The notes below the pieces were generated by a model that ran no database searches, was not told the DNA's origin, and saw only the letters and a list, made by a program, of their open reading frames with translations. A DNA stretch of 64,000 nt from Rhizobium sp. C4. Its GTDB lineage: Bacteria; Pseudomonadota; Alphaproteobacteria; Rhizobiales; Rhizobiaceae. Both the position numbers and the translations under genes were made by a program. This document shows positions 20,687-32,100 of the stretch, in pieces (the stretch's first letter is position 1; each line of letters starts with the position of its first letter). The DNA is taken from NCBI RefSeq assembly GCF_021026315.1, contig NZ_JAJNCX010000010.1, positions 62,001-126,000 of the forward strand. Direction: 5' to 3'.

Positions 20687-22065
20687 CGACAAAACCGGTC
20701 CGGCCGAAGCCGGGCTCCGCCTTTCATGGCGGCACGAATGCTCCCGAAAAACCCGGCCTTGCCGCGCGACAGGCGGCTTCTCGCCTGCTGGCTGCTGTCA
20801 TTGACAAGAAGGCCTCGCTGGACGGGATGCTCGACAACACCAGCGGCAACCCCGCCTATTTGGCGCTTTCGCCGGCCGACCGCGGCCTTGTGCGGGCGAT
20901 CCTCAATTCGGCACTTCGCCATCTGCCGCGCATCGACGCGATGATCGGCTCGCTTCTGAAGACGCCGTTGCCGGATGGCGCACGCGCGCTTCAGCATGTT
21001 CTGGCGGTCGCCGCCGCCCAGATTCTTTATCTCGATGTGCCGGATCGCGCCGCTGTCGATCTTGCTGTCGAGCAGGCCAATGACGATCCGCGCAACAAGC
21101 GTTTTGCCAGCCTCGTCAATGCGCTGCTGCGTAGGCTTTCATCCGAGAAGGAACGCCTGCTGTCCGAGGTCGGTGCTTCGGTGCCTGCCCTTCCCGAATG
21201 GTTCCAGGGTCGACTCAAGGCCGTTTATGGGCCGGAGGCTGCCCTTGCCATTGCGGAGGCGCATCTGGCGCCGGCGGCGATCGATCTCACGGTCAAGTCC
21301 GATCCTGAAGGCTGGGCGAAGCGTCTGGGCGGCGTGGTCTTGCCGACAGGCAGTGTTCGCCTTGCCGATTACGAAGGCTCCGTCGTCGATCTCGAAGGCT
21401 ATGCGGATGGCGAATGGTGGGTGCAGGATGCGGCTGCCGCGATCCCGGCCCGCCTCTTCGGCGATCTTCAGGGCAAGCGGGTGGTCGATCTCTGTGCTGC
21501 ACCCGGGGGCAAGACGGCGCAGCTCATCCATGCTGGCGCCAAGGTCACCGCGCTCGACATGTCGACGAACCGGCTGAAGCGCCTGCGCGAAAATCTCGAC
21601 CGCCTGCGCTTCGACGCCGAACTGATCGAACGCAATGCGGGCGATTATCAGCCGGACGAGCTCTTTGATGCCGCGCTTCTCGATGCGCCCTGCTCCTCCA
21701 CCGGCACGGCGCGGCGCCATCCGGATGTTCCCTGGACCAAGGGGCTGGACGATGTGCGCAAGCTTGCCGGCGTGCAGGAACGTCTGCTGCGCCACGCGCT
21801 ATCGCTGGTCAAGCCAGGTGGCATTGTCGTCTTTTCCAACTGCTCGCTCGATCCGATCGAGGGCGAAGAGATGATCGAGCGGCTGCTTCGGTCGATGGCG
21901 AACGTTTCGCTTGTTCCGGTTACGGCATCGGTTCTGCCGGGGCTTGCCGAGGCGATCTCCTCCAAGGGTGAGGTTCGCACGACACCGTCGATGCTGAAGG
22001 GCGAGACGGCAGCGGCAAGCGGCATGGACGGGTTCTACGCCTGCGTGCTGAGGCGCGACGCCTGA
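20683..22065 (+). CDS. rsmB: RsmB/NOP family 16S rRNA m5C methyltransferase
   Basis: The protein transfers a methyl group from SAM to a cytosine C5 in 16S rRNA (C967 in E. coli RsmB). The 460-residue product has the N-terminal NusB-like domain (about residues 25-160), then the Rossmann domain with motif [14 protein letters not shown] near 269, motif [10 protein letters not shown] near 332 and motif VI SNCSLDP near 384, so both catalytic-pair cysteines are present. The start is TTG within the htpX stop (TTGA), indicating coupling. Substrate position is inferred from the family. Confidence 0.9.
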   Translation: MTTKPVRPKPGSAFHGGTNAPEKPGLAARQAASRLLAAVIDKKASLDGMLDNTSGNPAYLALSPADRGLVRAILNSALRHLPRIDAMIGSLLKTPLPDGARALQHVLAVAAAQILYLDVPDRAAVDLAVEQANDDPRNKRFASLVNALLRRLSSEKERLLSEVGASVPALPEWFQGRLKAVYGPEAALAIAEAHLAPAAIDLTVKSDPEGWAKRLGGVVLPTGSVRLADYEGSVVDLEGYADGEWWVQDAAAAIPARLFGDLQGKRVVDLCAAPGGKTAQLIHAGAKVTALDMSTNRLKRLRENLDRLRFDAELIERNAGDYQPDELFDAALLDAPCSSTGTARRHPDVPWTKGLDDVRKLAGVQERLLRHALSLVKPGGIVVFSNCSLDPIEGEEMIERLLRSMANVSLVPVTASVLPGLAEAISSKGEVRTTPSMLKGETAAASGMDGFYACVLRRDA

Positions 22066-22230
22066 GGTTGACGCGCGCGACGCGGTACGCTTGCCGCTTC
22101 GCTAATTTACCATCAACAGCTCTTCCCGGCGTCTCGAATTGACGCAACGGCAGATTATGCCTAGGAATCCTGTTCGAATGCTCGGGTCGATCAGGCATGG
22201 GGAGAGCGCCTGAAACACTCTCGCTTTTTT

Positions 22231-22282
22231 TCCACGCAATTCCGATCGCAAAACCGCTCAGCACGTTTGCTGGAATTGCTCT
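22231..22282. repeat. RIME-like palindromic repeat (one palindrome) upstream of the heparinase-family gene
   Basis: GCAATTCC and GGAATTGC pair as outer arms of a roughly 45-nt element, with inner arms GCAAA and TTTGC around ACCGCT, followed by TCTAGAG. The layout and words (GCAATTCC, AAAACCG, GGAATTGCTCTAGA) resemble the second palindrome of rhizobial RIME1 elements. It ends about 15 bases before the next start codon. The identification is from memory of the family pattern, not a search. Confidence 0.6.
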
Positions 22283-22296
22283 AGAGTTCTGTCAGC

Positions 22297-23994
22297 ATGG
22301 CGCCATTCGGCCGCAAGATTTTGTCCACCCTCTACATGAGGAGCGGCGTCCGCCAAGTCCATCAGGCGGCAAACGGCGGCGTTTTTCGTTTCCGGCAGAC
22401 CTTCAGAAAAGCCCCGGAAAAGCTCCTGGTCGCGCCGACGGACCTGCGCGCCTCCGATCCCTTCATTGCCGAGGAAATCGTCAACGGTCGCTTCACGCTT
22501 GCCGGGCGCACGCTCGATGCCGGCAACGAATCGGTCTTCGATCTCGATCCGCCCTCGCCCGAATTTGCGACGCGGCTGCATTCCTTCGTCTGGCTGCGCG
22601 ATTTCAGGGCGACGAAGAGCGACAAGCATTTCCAGCGCGCACAGGAAATTGCCCAGGACTGGATCGCGCGCCATCGCTGGCCCGATGACAGCGCGGTCTG
22701 GCGGCCGCAGACGGCGGCGCTGCGGCTCATGTCCTGGCTGTCGCATTCGCCGGTCATCCTGAAGTCGGCGCAACTGGGATTCTATCGCCGGTTTCTCAAG
22801 AGCATCGGCATGCATGTCGATTATCTCCGCTCGGTCGCACCGACGGCGGGCGACGGCATGGAGATCATGCGCATTCGTATCGCGCTTGCCATGGCGAGCC
22901 TGTCGCTGCCCACCACGCTTGCCGCCGTCCAGCGCGCCGGCGCCAACCTCGACCGGGAGCTTGACCGGCAGGTTTTGCCCGATGGCGGGCATATTTCGCG
23001 TAATCCGCGCGCCATTCTCGATCTCCTGATGGAATTGCTGCCGCTGCGGCAGACCTACGTCAATCTCGGCTATGAAATGCCGTCGCGGCTGATCCCGGCG
23101 ATTGACCGGATGTTTCCGGCCTTGCGCTTTTTCCGCCACCAGAGCGGCGAACTCAGCCTCTTCAATGGCGCGACCGCAACGCTTGCCACCGAGCTTGTCG
23201 CGGTGCTGCGCTATGACGAATCCGCCGGCCAGCCGTTTCGCGCCATGCCCTACATGCGCTACCAGCGCATCGGCACGAGCAGTTCGGCGATCATCGTCGA
23301 TACCGGCTATCCGATCACGCAGGAAACCTCGACGCACGCCCATGCCGGTTGCCTCTCTTTCGAGCTCTCCTCCGGCGGTCATCGGCTGATCGTCAATTCC
23401 GGATCGCCGCTTTACGGACCCGAGGATTATCGCCAGCTTGCCCGCTCCACCGCGGCGCATTCCACGGTGACGTTGAACGACACGTCCACGCACAGCTTCG
23501 GCCGGCTTTCCGATCTCGGCATCGTCGTGACCGGCGGGGTCAGTCGTGTCGATGCGACCCGAAAGGAAGATCCGCAGGGTGAAATCCTGGTTGCCAGCCA
23601 TGACGGCTATCTGGAGAAGTTCGGGCTCTATCACGAGCGCAGCCTCCAGCTTCATCCCAGCGGCACGATCATTCGCGGCGGCGACCGCTTCATGGGCAAG
23701 GGCGGTGTGGAGCCGCCGGAGAATTGCGGCTTCCAGGCAACGGCGCGTTTTCATATCCATCCCTCGATCCAGATCCGTCCGGTGGACGACAACGAGGTTC
23801 TGCTGGTCGCGCCCGATGCGCAGACCTGGTCGTTTACCTGCATCGACGCCAAGATAGAGGTGGGCGAAGACGTGTTCTTTGCCGACTCCTCCGGCATTCG
23901 CGGCTCGCGCCAGCTCGAAATCGTCTTTGATGTCGGCAAATTGCCGGAAATCGGCTGGCGTCTTGAGCAAAAGGGCCGCCTAAAAGCCCGATAA
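22297..23994 (+). CDS. Heparinase II/III family protein
   Basis: The 565-residue protein has an alpha-helical toroid-like N-terminal region and a C-terminal heparinase II/III-like beta domain (about residues 320-540) with HAHAGCLSFELSSGGHRLIVNSG and STVTLNDTSTHSFG. Related lyases cleave uronic-acid polysaccharides, but rhizobial members conserved between rsmB and purH have no proven substrate. A signal peptide is not obvious. No convincing Shine-Dalgarno is seen, because the start is just after the RIME-like repeat. A surface or capsular polysaccharide substrate is a guess only. Confidence 0.82.
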   Translation: MAPFGRKILSTLYMRSGVRQVHQAANGGVFRFRQTFRKAPEKLLVAPTDLRASDPFIAEEIVNGRFTLAGRTLDAGNESVFDLDPPSPEFATRLHSFVWLRDFRATKSDKHFQRAQEIAQDWIARHRWPDDSAVWRPQTAALRLMSWLSHSPVILKSAQLGFYRRFLKSIGMHVDYLRSVAPTAGDGMEIMRIRIALAMASLSLPTTLAAVQRAGANLDRELDRQVLPDGGHISRNPRAILDLLMELLPLRQTYVNLGYEMPSRLIPAIDRMFPALRFFRHQSGELSLFNGATATLATELVAVLRYDESAGQPFRAMPYMRYQRIGTSSSAIIVDTGYPITQETSTHAHAGCLSFELSSGGHRLIVNSGSPLYGPEDYRQLARSTAAHSTVTLNDTSTHSFGRLSDLGIVVTGGVSRVDATRKEDPQGEILVASHDGYLEKFGLYHERSLQLHPSGTIIRGGDRFMGKGGVEPPENCGFQATARFHIHPSIQIRPVDDNEVLLVAPDAQTWSFTCIDAKIEVGEDVFFADSSGIRGSRQLEIVFDVGKLPEIGWRLEQKGRLKAR

Positions 23995-24098
23995 TTTGCC
24001 TCTTGCGGTTTTCCGGGGCGGGTAACTGTGCTAGGGCGCGGGCAACATGCGCCCTGCCCGGCGGGAGCGCCATTTCCCCTGCTGCAAGAGGTTGAGCC

Positions 24099-25715
24099 AT
24101 GGCTGTCGTTTCCAAGAAAATCCCCGCCCCTGACAAGGTTCGCGTCAAGACCGCGCTCCTGTCCGTGTCCGACAAGGCCGGCATTGTCGAGCTTGCCAGG
24201 GCGCTTGTAGAACAGGGCGTGGCGCTGCTTTCCACCGGCGGCACGCACAAGGCGATTGCCGATGCGGGCCTGGTTGTGAAGGACGTGTCCGAACTCACCG
24301 GCTTCCCCGAAATCATGGACGGCCGCGTCAAGACGCTGCATCCCTCGGTTCATGGCGGCCTTCTTGCCATCCGTGATGACGAGGAGCACAAGGCAGCGAT
24401 GGCGGCCCATGGGATCATCGATATCGATCTCGCCGTCATCAATCTCTATCCGTTCGAAGAGGTTCGCTCCAAGGGTGGCGATTATCCGACCACGGTCGAG
24501 AATATCGACATCGGCGGCCCGGCGATGATCCGTGCTTCGGCCAAGAACCACGCCTATGTCACCGTCATCACCAACCCGGCTGACTACGAAGCCCTCATTG
24601 GCGAACTCAAGGCGAATGCGGGTTCGACCTCTTACGCCTTCCGCCAGAAGATGGCGGCGGCTGCCTACGCACGGACGGCGGCTTACGATGCCGCCATTTC
24701 CAACTGGTTCGCCGACGAGTTGAACCTCGGCATGATGCGTCATCGCGCCATTGGCGGCGTGCTCAAGGAAGAGATGCGCTACGGCGAAAACCCGCATCAG
24801 GCGGCGGGATTCTACATCACCGGCGAAAACCGTCCCGGTGTTGCGACCGCTGCCCTGCTCCAGGGCAAGCAGCTTTCCTATAACAATATCAACGACACGG
24901 ATGCCGCCTACGAGCTGGTGGCCGAGTTCCGCGCCGACCAGGGTCCGGCTTGCGCCATCATCAAGCATGCCAACCCCTGCGGCGTGGCGACGGGTCCGAG
25001 CCTGGCGGAAGCCTATCGCCGTGCGCTGGCCTGTGACTCGACTTCAGCCTTTGGCGGCATCATCGCGCTGAACCAGGAGCTGGATGCGGAAACCGCGCAG
25101 GAAATCGTCAAGCTCTTCACCGAAGTGATCATCGCGCCGTCGATCAGCGACGAAGCCAAGGCGATCATCGCCGCCAAGCCGAACCTTCGTCTTCTGGCCG
25201 CTGGCGGCCTGCCGGATCCGCGCAAGGGCGGGATCACCGCCAAGACCGTGTCCGGTGGTCTTCTCGTCCAGTCGCGCGACAATGCCATGGTCGAGGATAT
25301 GGCGTTGAAGGTGGTGACGAAGCGTGCGCCGACGGCACAGGAGCTGGAAGACATGAAGTTTGCCTTCCGCGTTGCCAAGCATGTGAAGTCGAATGCCGTT
25401 GTTTACGCCAAGGATGGCCAGACGGCGGGTATCGGGGCCGGCCAGATGAGCCGTATCGATTCCGCCCGTATCGCCGCCATCAAGGCCGAGGAGGCCGCCA
25501 AGGCTGCCGGTTGGGCCGAGCCGATGACCAAGGGCTCTGCCGTTGCGTCTGAAGCCTTCCTGCCCTTCCCGGACAGCCTGTTGTCGATGGTTGCCGCTGG
25601 CGCCACGGCGCTGATCCAGCCGGGTGGCTCGATCAAGGATGCGGATGTGATTGCCGCTGCCGATGAGGCCGGCGTCGCCATGGTCTTCACCGGAATGCGC
25701 CATTTCCGCCATTGA
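24099..25715 (+). CDS. purH: Bifunctional AICAR transformylase/IMP cyclohydrolase
   Basis: PurH performs the last two steps of IMP synthesis. The 538-residue protein has the N-terminal IMP cyclohydrolase (MGS-like) domain with [16 protein letters not shown] and STGGTHKAI, and the C-terminal transformylase domain with the catalytic KHANPCGVA block and [21 protein letters not shown]. The C-terminus FTGMRHFRH is typical. A strong terminator follows. The gene stands alone, 104 bases after the heparinase-family gene, and may share its transcript. Confidence 0.98.
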   Translation: MAVVSKKIPAPDKVRVKTALLSVSDKAGIVELARALVEQGVALLSTGGTHKAIADAGLVVKDVSELTGFPEIMDGRVKTLHPSVHGGLLAIRDDEEHKAAMAAHGIIDIDLAVINLYPFEEVRSKGGDYPTTVENIDIGGPAMIRASAKNHAYVTVITNPADYEALIGELKANAGSTSYAFRQKMAAAAYARTAAYDAAISNWFADELNLGMMRHRAIGGVLKEEMRYGENPHQAAGFYITGENRPGVATAALLQGKQLSYNNINDTDAAYELVAEFRADQGPACAIIKHANPCGVATGPSLAEAYRRALACDSTSAFGGIIALNQELDAETAQEIVKLFTEVIIAPSISDEAKAIIAAKPNLRLLAAGGLPDPRKGGITAKTVSGGLLVQSRDNAMVEDMALKVVTKRAPTAQELEDMKFAFRVAKHVKSNAVVYAKDGQTAGIGAGQMSRIDSARIAAIKAEEAAKAAGWAEPMTKGSAVASEAFLPFPDSLLSMVAAGATALIQPGGSIKDADVIAAADEAGVAMVFTGMRHFRH

Positions 25716-25744
25716 TGGCATGAACGACGCGGACTTAGTCCAGC

Positions 25745-25770
25745 AAAAAGGGGCCGAAAGGCCCCTTTTT
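25745..25770. terminator. Bidirectional terminator between purH and hisC
   Basis: AAAAAGGGGCC and GGCCCCTTTTT form an 11-bp perfect stem with a GAAA loop; A-rich and T-rich sides allow termination in both directions between the convergent genes. Confidence 0.88.
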
Positions 25771-25789
25771 CATGAATTCCTGTCAAGCG

Positions 25790-25805
25790 TGATTCACGTG
25801 AAACC
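25790..25805. other. parS-like site after purH
   Basis: TGATTCACGTGAAACC matches the parS consensus at 14 of 16 positions and lies between the purH/hisC terminator and the hisC stop codon. It is intergenic, unlike the main site in rsmG. Confidence 0.6.
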
Positions 25806-25819
25806 ACAGTTATCTATGG

Positions 25820-26884
25820 TTAACGGTCGGCAAGGATGTCATCCAGTGCTTCGATGAGGCGGTCGCATTCCTCTTCCGTGCCGATCGAGATGCGCAGGTA
25901 TGGATCGATGCGCGGCTTGGCGAAGTGGCGGACGATGACTGCGCGCTCGCGCAGCTTCGCCGCCAGATCCGCACCGGCGAAATCCGGATGCGAGGCGAAG
26001 ACGAAATTGGCAAGCGACGGCAGGACGCGGAAGCCGCGCTGTTCAAGGCCTGAGACGACGCGGGTGCGGCTTTCGATGATGCGCGTGCGGCAGGTCTCGA
26101 ACCATTCCACATCCTCGATGGCGGCGGTTGCTGCGACCTGCGCCAGCTTGTCGAGCGGATAGGAATTGAAGCTGTCCTTTACGCGCTCCAGCGCATCGAT
26201 CAGCTGGCGCTGGCCGATGGCGAAACCGACGCGCATGCCGGCAAGCGAGCGTGACTTCGAGAAGGTCTGCACGACGAGCAGGTTCGGATATTTACGCGTC
26301 AGCGGAATGGCGGTCTCGCCGCCGAAATCCACATAGGCCTCGTCGATCACCACCGGCTGGTCCGGATGGGCGGCAAGAAGCGCTTCGATCTCGGCAAGCG
26401 GCAGGCCGATGCCGGTCGGGGCATTCGGATTGGGCAGGATGATCGCGCCGCAGGGCTGATCATAATCCGATAGCCGGATTCCGAAGTTGTCGTCCAGCGG
26501 CACCTGCCGGCTCTCGATGCCATAGAGCAGGCTGTAGACCGGGTAGAAACTGTAGGTGATGTCCGGATAGAGAAGCGGCGCATCGTGGTTCAGGAGGCCC
26601 ATGAAGGTATGGGCCAGAACCTCATCCGAGCCGTTGCCGACAAACACTTCGCCGGCGTCGACGCCATGAAGGCGGGCAATGGCCTCTCTCAGCTCCAGCG
26701 CGACCGGATCTGGATAAAGCCTCAGGCGGTCATCGGCGGCCTGTTTCACCGCTTCCAGTGCCTTGGGTGAGGGACCGTAGGGGTTCTCGTTGGTGTTCAG
26801 CTTCACCAGATTGGCGATGCGCGGCTGTTCGCCGGCGACATAGGGCTTCAGCGTCGAGACGATGGGGGACCAGTATTTGCTCAT
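25820..26884 (-). CDS. hisC: Histidinol-phosphate aminotransferase
   Basis: This is a class I/II PLP aminotransferase of the HisC type, converting imidazole-acetol phosphate to histidinol phosphate. The 354-residue product has [13 protein letters not shown] near the N-terminus, the Asp in VIDEAYVDF and the PLP lysine in [10 protein letters not shown] (about residue 215). The start MSKYWSP at 26884 is preceded by GGAAG with eight-base spacing; an upstream in-frame extension would overlap ispA and is rejected. Many alphaproteobacteria carry more than one hisC paralogue, and some act on aromatic amino acids, so the exact substrate is not certain. Confidence 0.88.
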   Translation of the reverse strand: MSKYWSPIVSTLKPYVAGEQPRIANLVKLNTNENPYGPSPKALEAVKQAADDRLRLYPDPVALELREAIARLHGVDAGEVFVGNGSDEVLAHTFMGLLNHDAPLLYPDITYSFYPVYSLLYGIESRQVPLDDNFGIRLSDYDQPCGAIILPNPNAPTGIGLPLAEIEALLAAHPDQPVVIDEAYVDFGGETAIPLTRKYPNLLVVQTFSKSRSLAGMRVGFAIGQRQLIDALERVKDSFNSYPLDKLAQVAATAAIEDVEWFETCRTRIIESRTRVVSGLEQRGFRVLPSLANFVFASHPDFAGADLAAKLRERAVIVRHFAKPRIDPYLRISIGTEEECDRLIEALDDILADR

Positions 26885-26903
26885 GATATTCGTCTTCCGG
26901 GGA

Positions 26904-27818
26904 TCAGTTTTTCCGGCTTGCGACAAAGCGTGCGGCCGCTTTCAGCACGTCGGCCTTATCGCCATAGGGTGAAAGCAGGGTTTCGGCCTCTTCGACAAGC
27001 TGAGCCAGCCGGGCGCGGGTCCAGTCGATGCCATGGAGCGCCGGCAGCGTGCCCTTTCCCTTGGCCGCATCCTTGCCGGCGGCCTTGCCGAGCGTGGCAC
27101 TGTCGGCGGTGATATCGAGAAGATCGTCGGCAAGCTGGAAGGCAAGACCGATCTTGCGGCCGAATTCGGTCAGTCTCGCGGTGTCCTCTCTGGAGGCACC
27201 GGCGAGAATGGGACCGGCTTCGCAGGCAAAGCGGATCAGCGCGCCGGTCTTCATGGCCTGCAGCGTGACGATGCCGGCTTCGTCCGGTGCCTGGGTTTCT
27301 GCCTGCAGGTCGAGCATCTGGCCACCGGCCATGCCGCCGAGACCGGAGGCACGCGAGAGTTTCAGGGTCAGCGCGACCTTTGCCTCTGCCGGAAGCTTCG
27401 TGTCTTCGTCGGCCAGGATATCGAATGCATAGGTCAGAAGCGCGTCGCCGGCGAGGATGGCGGTTGCCTCGTCAAAGGCCTTGTGGACCGTCGGCTGGCC
27501 GCGACGCAGATCGTCGTCGTCCATGGCGGGCAGGTCGTCGTGAACGAGCGAATAGCAATGGATGCATTCAAGTGCGGCAGCAACGCGGAGGGCTGCCGCT
27601 TCCGGGCCGGCGAAGAGCCGGGCCGTTTCCAGAACAAGGAACGGCCGCATCCGCTTGCCGCCGTTGAGCACGCCGTGGCGCATGGCCGCCATCAGGCGCT
27701 CCGGGCGCGCGGTTTCGTCCGCCTTGGGGGCCGACCCCAGAAGCTCGCTCAGGAGGCCCTGAACAGCCTGTGCTGCGCCTTGCAGCCGTTCTTCAAACAT
27801 CGCATCGGTTCCGGTCAT
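26904..27818 (-). CDS. ispA: Farnesyl diphosphate synthase-type polyprenyl synthetase
   Basis: IspA condenses DMAPP with two IPP units to farnesyl diphosphate, precursor of undecaprenyl lipids and quinones. The 304-residue protein has the first Asp-rich motif [10 protein letters not shown] near residue 94, the GGKRMRP lysine/arginine motif, and the second motif QLADDLLD near residue 228. The length and the two extra residues in the first motif fit bacterial type FPP synthase. It is followed by hisC on the same strand after 19 bases and is divergent from mtgA. Confidence 0.93.
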   Translation of the reverse strand: MTGTDAMFEERLQGAAQAVQGLLSELLGSAPKADETARPERLMAAMRHGVLNGGKRMRPFLVLETARLFAGPEAAALRVAAALECIHCYSLVHDDLPAMDDDDLRRGQPTVHKAFDEATAILAGDALLTYAFDILADEDTKLPAEAKVALTLKLSRASGLGGMAGGQMLDLQAETQAPDEAGIVTLQAMKTGALIRFACEAGPILAGASREDTARLTEFGRKIGLAFQLADDLLDITADSATLGKAAGKDAAKGKGTLPALHGIDWTRARLAQLVEEAETLLSPYGDKADVLKAAARFVASRKN

Positions 27819-27916
27819 GACTTTTCATTTGCACTTCGGTTTCGTCGTGGCAATGGCGGCATGGTGGCTTTTCGTAAAAATTTGGCCGCCACTGGTCTTG
27901 GCGCGGCCGAGGCTTT

Positions 27917-28702
27917 ATGCATTTCTTCATGGTGATGATGGAAGACGACATCCCGACGCCGCCGGAGCGCGTCACCGAAGAGGCAGAGGTGAGGAGCCGC
28001 AAGCGTCTGATCGACTGGATCTGGCCGCGCGGACCGCTCTGGCTTCGCGTGTTGCGGCTTGTCTTCGTGATCCTGCTTCTGCCTTACGCGCTGATCCTGC
28101 TCTACTGGCCGCCCTTCATTCATCCGATTTCCACCCTGATGGTCTCCGATCTGGCGCTTTTCAGAGGTTATGACCGGCGCTGGGTGGATCTCGAGAAGAT
28201 TGCGCCCGTTCTCGTAAAGTCGGTGATGATGTCGGAAGATGGCCAGTTCTGCAGCCACTATGGCGTCGATCTGGTCCAGTTGAAGGGCGTGATCGATGAT
28301 GCGCTGGAGGGCAATGAAACGCGCGGGGCGAGCACGATCCCGATGCAGACGGTGAAGAACCTCTATCTCTTCAACGGCCGCTCCTTCATCCGCAAGGGCC
28401 TGGAGCTGCCGCTCGCCTTCGCGACCGACTTCGTCTGGTCCAAGGCGCGGATCATGGAAGTCTATCTCAATATCGCCGAATGGGGTCCGGGCATCTACGG
28501 TATCGAGGCGGCGGCGCAGACCTATTTCAAGGTGCCCGCTTCGAAGCTTTCGGCAAGTCAGGCCGCCCTGCTTGCTGCGGCCCTGCCGAACCCCTATGTT
28601 CGCGTGCCCAACAAGCCATCGCGTGGAATGCGCTCCATTGCCGGCATCATCGCGCGGCGGGCAGCGGCCTCGGGCGATTATGTGCGCTGCATCTATCCCT
28701 GA
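27917..28702 (+). CDS. mtgA: Monofunctional biosynthetic peptidoglycan transglycosylase
   Basis: MtgA polymerises glycan strands from lipid II at the inner membrane. The protein (up to 261 residues) has a cytoplasmic N-terminus, one membrane span (about residues 45-68) and a GT51 domain with the catalytic Glu in [15 protein letters not shown], the [13 protein letters not shown] motif and the second conserved Glu segment [14 protein letters not shown]. No transpeptidase domain follows. Several in-frame ATGs lie within the first eight codons (27917, 27929, 27935, 27938); the first is used here without a decisive Shine-Dalgarno. Confidence 0.94.
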   Translation: MHFFMVMMEDDIPTPPERVTEEAEVRSRKRLIDWIWPRGPLWLRVLRLVFVILLLPYALILLYWPPFIHPISTLMVSDLALFRGYDRRWVDLEKIAPVLVKSVMMSEDGQFCSHYGVDLVQLKGVIDDALEGNETRGASTIPMQTVKNLYLFNGRSFIRKGLELPLAFATDFVWSKARIMEVYLNIAEWGPGIYGIEAAAQTYFKVPASKLSASQAALLAAALPNPYVRVPNKPSRGMRSIAGIIARRAAASGDYVRCIYP

Positions 28703-28862
28703 CGGGCCGATGTGACCGCATCGCGACAAAAATTGGTACGGGGACTAGCCAAAGTCCACAGGTTTATGTATAAGCGCGCCAATTTCCGACATCGGCAATG
28801 TCCATACGGCCAGTCAAACCGGCCTGTGACAGAGCTTTGCCTGACACATTGGAGTACGTTAA

Positions 28863-29048
28863 ATGGCTGTTCCGAAAAGAAAAACTTCCCCGTCCAAGCG
28901 CGGCATGCGCCGTTCGGCCGATGCGCTGAAGGCTGCGACCTACGTTGAAGACAAGAATTCCGGCGAACTTCGCCGCCCGCACCACATCGACCTGAAGACC
29001 GGCATGTACCGTGGTCGTCAGGTTCTGACGCCGAAGGAAAGCGCATAA
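28863..29048 (+). CDS. rpmF: 50S ribosomal protein L32
   Basis: L32 is a small protein of the large ribosomal subunit. The 61-residue product begins [20 protein letters not shown], the invariant L32 start. The zinc-binding cysteines found in some L32 forms are absent, as is usual in alphaproteobacteria. TTGGAGT upstream is the ribosome-binding site, a TATGTATAAG stretch about 90 bases upstream is a plausible promoter -10, and a strong terminator follows. Confidence 0.97.
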   Translation: MAVPKRKTSPSKRGMRRSADALKAATYVEDKNSGELRRPHHIDLKTGMYRGRQVLTPKESA

Positions 29049-29074
29049 GCGTTTCCCATCTGCTGATGGTTCAG

Positions 29075-29101
29075 AAGCCGGCTTTCGAGCCGGCTTTTTT
29101 G
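29075..29101 (+). terminator. Intrinsic terminator after rpmF
   Basis: AAGCCGGC and GCCGGCTT form a perfect 8-bp stem with loop TTTCGA, followed by TTTTT. Confidence 0.9.
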
Positions 29102-29124
29102 TTGTCTTGAAGACAGTTTCAGAC

Positions 29125-29162
29125 AAAGAAAAACGCCGCGCACCCTAAGATGCGCGACGTTT
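29125..29162 (-). terminator. Intrinsic terminator after pyc
   Basis: Read on the minus strand, AAACGTCGCGCA pairs with TGCGCGGCGTTT (one mismatch) and is followed by a T-rich tail. It lies 22 bases after the pyc stop. Confidence 0.8.
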
Positions 29163-29183
29163 TCAGTTGAAAGCGGCTGCGGC

Positions 29184-32100
29184 TCAAGCGCCGTAAACGA
29201 TCAGCAGGTCCTTGGCGTCGATCTGGTCGCCGGTGCGCACCAGTACTTCGGCAATCGTACCATCTTTTTCGGCGTGCAGCGCGGTTTCCATCTTCATGGC
29301 TTCGATGGACAGCAGGACGTCGCCGGCCTTGACAGTCTGGCCCGAGGAGACGGCAACCGTCGAGATGACGCCCGGCATCGGCGCGCCGAGATGGGTGGCA
29401 TTGCCGGCTTCCGCCTTGCGGCGGATGGCGCCACCGGAGGCGCCGTGGGCGCGGTCCGGAACCTTGATGCGGCGGGGCTGGCCGTTCAGTTCGAAGAAGA
29501 CGGTGACCATCCCCTTCTCGTCCGTCGCGCCCATGGCCTGGTTGAGGACAACCAGCGTCTTGCCCTTTTCGATATCGACGAAAAGCTCCTCGCCGACCGG
29601 CAGGCCGTAGAAATAGGCCGGTGTCGGCAGGGTCGAAACCGGGCCGTAGAGATCGGCGGCGGCGGCAAAGTCGGTGAAGACCTTCGGATACATGAGATAG
29701 GAGGCGAATTCGTATTCCGAAATCTCGCGCTCCAGCTTCTCTTCGATCGCCTTGCGTTCGGCGGCGAGATCGGCAGCTTCCAGCAGCGAGCCGGGGCGAA
29801 CCGTGTAGGCGGCGTCCCCCTTCAGCGCCTTCTTCTGCAGGACTTCCGGCCATCCGCCCGGGGGCTGGCCGAGGTCACCCTTGAGCATGGAGACGACCGA
29901 ATCCGGGAAGGAAACGTCCTTTGCCGGATTCTCGACATCCGCCACGGTCAGGTCCTGGCTCACCATCATCAGCGCCATGTCACCGACGACCTTGGAGGAG
30001 GGCGTTACCTTGACGATATCGCCGAACATGCGGTTGGCATCGGCATAGGCCTGCGCCACTTCATGCCAGCGGGTTTCGAGACCCAGCGAACGGGCCTGTT
30101 CCTTGAGATTGGTGAACTGGCCGCCCGGCATTTCGTGGAGATAGACTTCCGAAGCCGGTCCCTTGAGGTCGCTTTCGAAGGCGGCATACTGGTTGCGCAC
30201 CGCTTCCCAATAGAAGGAAATCCGGCGGATCCAGCTCGTATCGAGTCCCGGATCGCGCTCGCCGCCCTTGAGCGCCTCGACAATCGAGCCGAGGCAGGGC
30301 TGCGAGGTGTTGCCGGACAGCGAGTCCATCGCAGCGTCCACTGCATCGACGCCCGCATCCACGGCCGCCAGCACGGTCGCAGCCGCAATGCCGGACGTGT
30401 CATGCGTGTGGAAGTGGATCGGCAGGTCGGTTGCTTCGCGCAGCGCCTTGAACAGCATGGTGGCCGCGGCCGGCTTCAGGAGGCCGGCCATGTCCTTGAG
30501 AGCAATGATATGTGCGCCGGCGCGTTCCAGCTCGCGGGCGAGCTCGACATAGTATTTCAGGTCGTATTTCGGACGTGCCGAGCTCAGGATGTCGCCGGTA
30601 TAGCAGATGGCGGCTTCGCAGAGCTTGTTCTCTTCGGCGATTGCGTCCATCGAGACGCGCATGTTCTCAACCCAGTTCAGGCAGTCGAAGACGCGGAAGA
30701 GGTCGATGCCGCCGGACGCTGCCTGCTTGACGAAATGCTTCACGACATTGTCGGGATAGTTCTTGTAGCCGACGCCGTTGGCGCCGCGCAGCAGCATCTG
30801 CAGCAGCAGGTTCGGCGCGCCTTCGCGGATCAGCGCCAGGCGTTCCCACGGGTCTTCGGTGAGGAAGCGCATGGAGACGTCGAAGGTCGCGCCGCCCCAG
30901 CATTCCAGCGACAGAAGGTTCGGCAGGGCGCGGGCATAGGTGCCGGCAATGCGGGCGATGTCATAGGTGCGCATGCGGGTGGCAAGCAGCGACTGATGGC
31001 CATCGCGCATCGTCGTGTCCGTCATCAGCACGCGCTGCTCGGCGCGCATCCACTGACCGAAACCCTTCGGGCCGAGCTTGTCGAGCAGCTGCTTCGTGCC
31101 GTCCGGCACAGGACCGTCAACGAAGGGCAGGATCGGGGCTGCGGCATCTTCCGGCGGACGGGCGCGGCCCTTGGCTTCCGGATGGCCGTTGACCGTCACG
31201 TCGGCCAGATAGGTCAGCAGCTTGGTGGCGCGGTCCTGACGCTTGACCTGCTGGAAGAGTTCCGGCGTCGTGTCGATGAAGCGCGTCGTATAGCTGTTGT
31301 CGCGGAACTTCGGGTGGCCGATGATGGCTTCGAGGAAGGTGAGGTTGGTGGCGACGCCGCGGATACGGAATTCGCGCAGCGCGCGCTCCATTCGGCGGAT
31401 CGCCTCTTCCGGGCTTGGCGCCCAGGCCGTTACCTTTTCAAGCAGCGGATCGTAATAGCGGGTGATGACCGCGCCGGAATAGGCCGTGCCGCCGTCGAGG
31501 CGGATGCCGAAGCCGGTGGCGCCGCGATAGGCGGTGATGCGGCCATAGTCGGGGATGAAGTTCTGTTCCGGGTCTTCCGTGGTGATGCGGCACTGGAGCG
31601 CATGGCCGTTGAGGCGAATGTTTTCCTGCGCCGGAACGCCCGATTCCGGCGTGCCGATGGCAAAGCCGTCGAGAATATGGATCTGCGCCTTGACGATATC
31701 GATGCCGGTGACCTGTTCGGTCACGGTATGCTCGACCTGGATGCGCGGATTGACTTCGATGAAGTAGAATTTGCCGGTGTCGGCATCCATCAGGTATTCG
31801 ACGGTACCGGCGCCGATGTAGTTCGTGGCTTCAGCAATGCGCAGCGAATAGGAGGCCAGTTCGGCGCGCTGTTCGGCTGTCAGGTAGGGTGCCGGCGCGC
31901 GCTCGACGACCTTCTGGTTACGGCGCTGGATGGAGCAGTCGCGCTCGAAGAGGTGGACGACATTGCCATGCGTGTCGCCGAGAACCTGGCTCTCGACGTG
32001 GCGGGCGCGCTCAACGAGCTTTTCGAGATAGACTTCGTCCTTGCCGAAGGCGGCCTTGGCTTCGCGCTTGCCTTCGTTCACTTCACGAAGCAGCTCCTTG

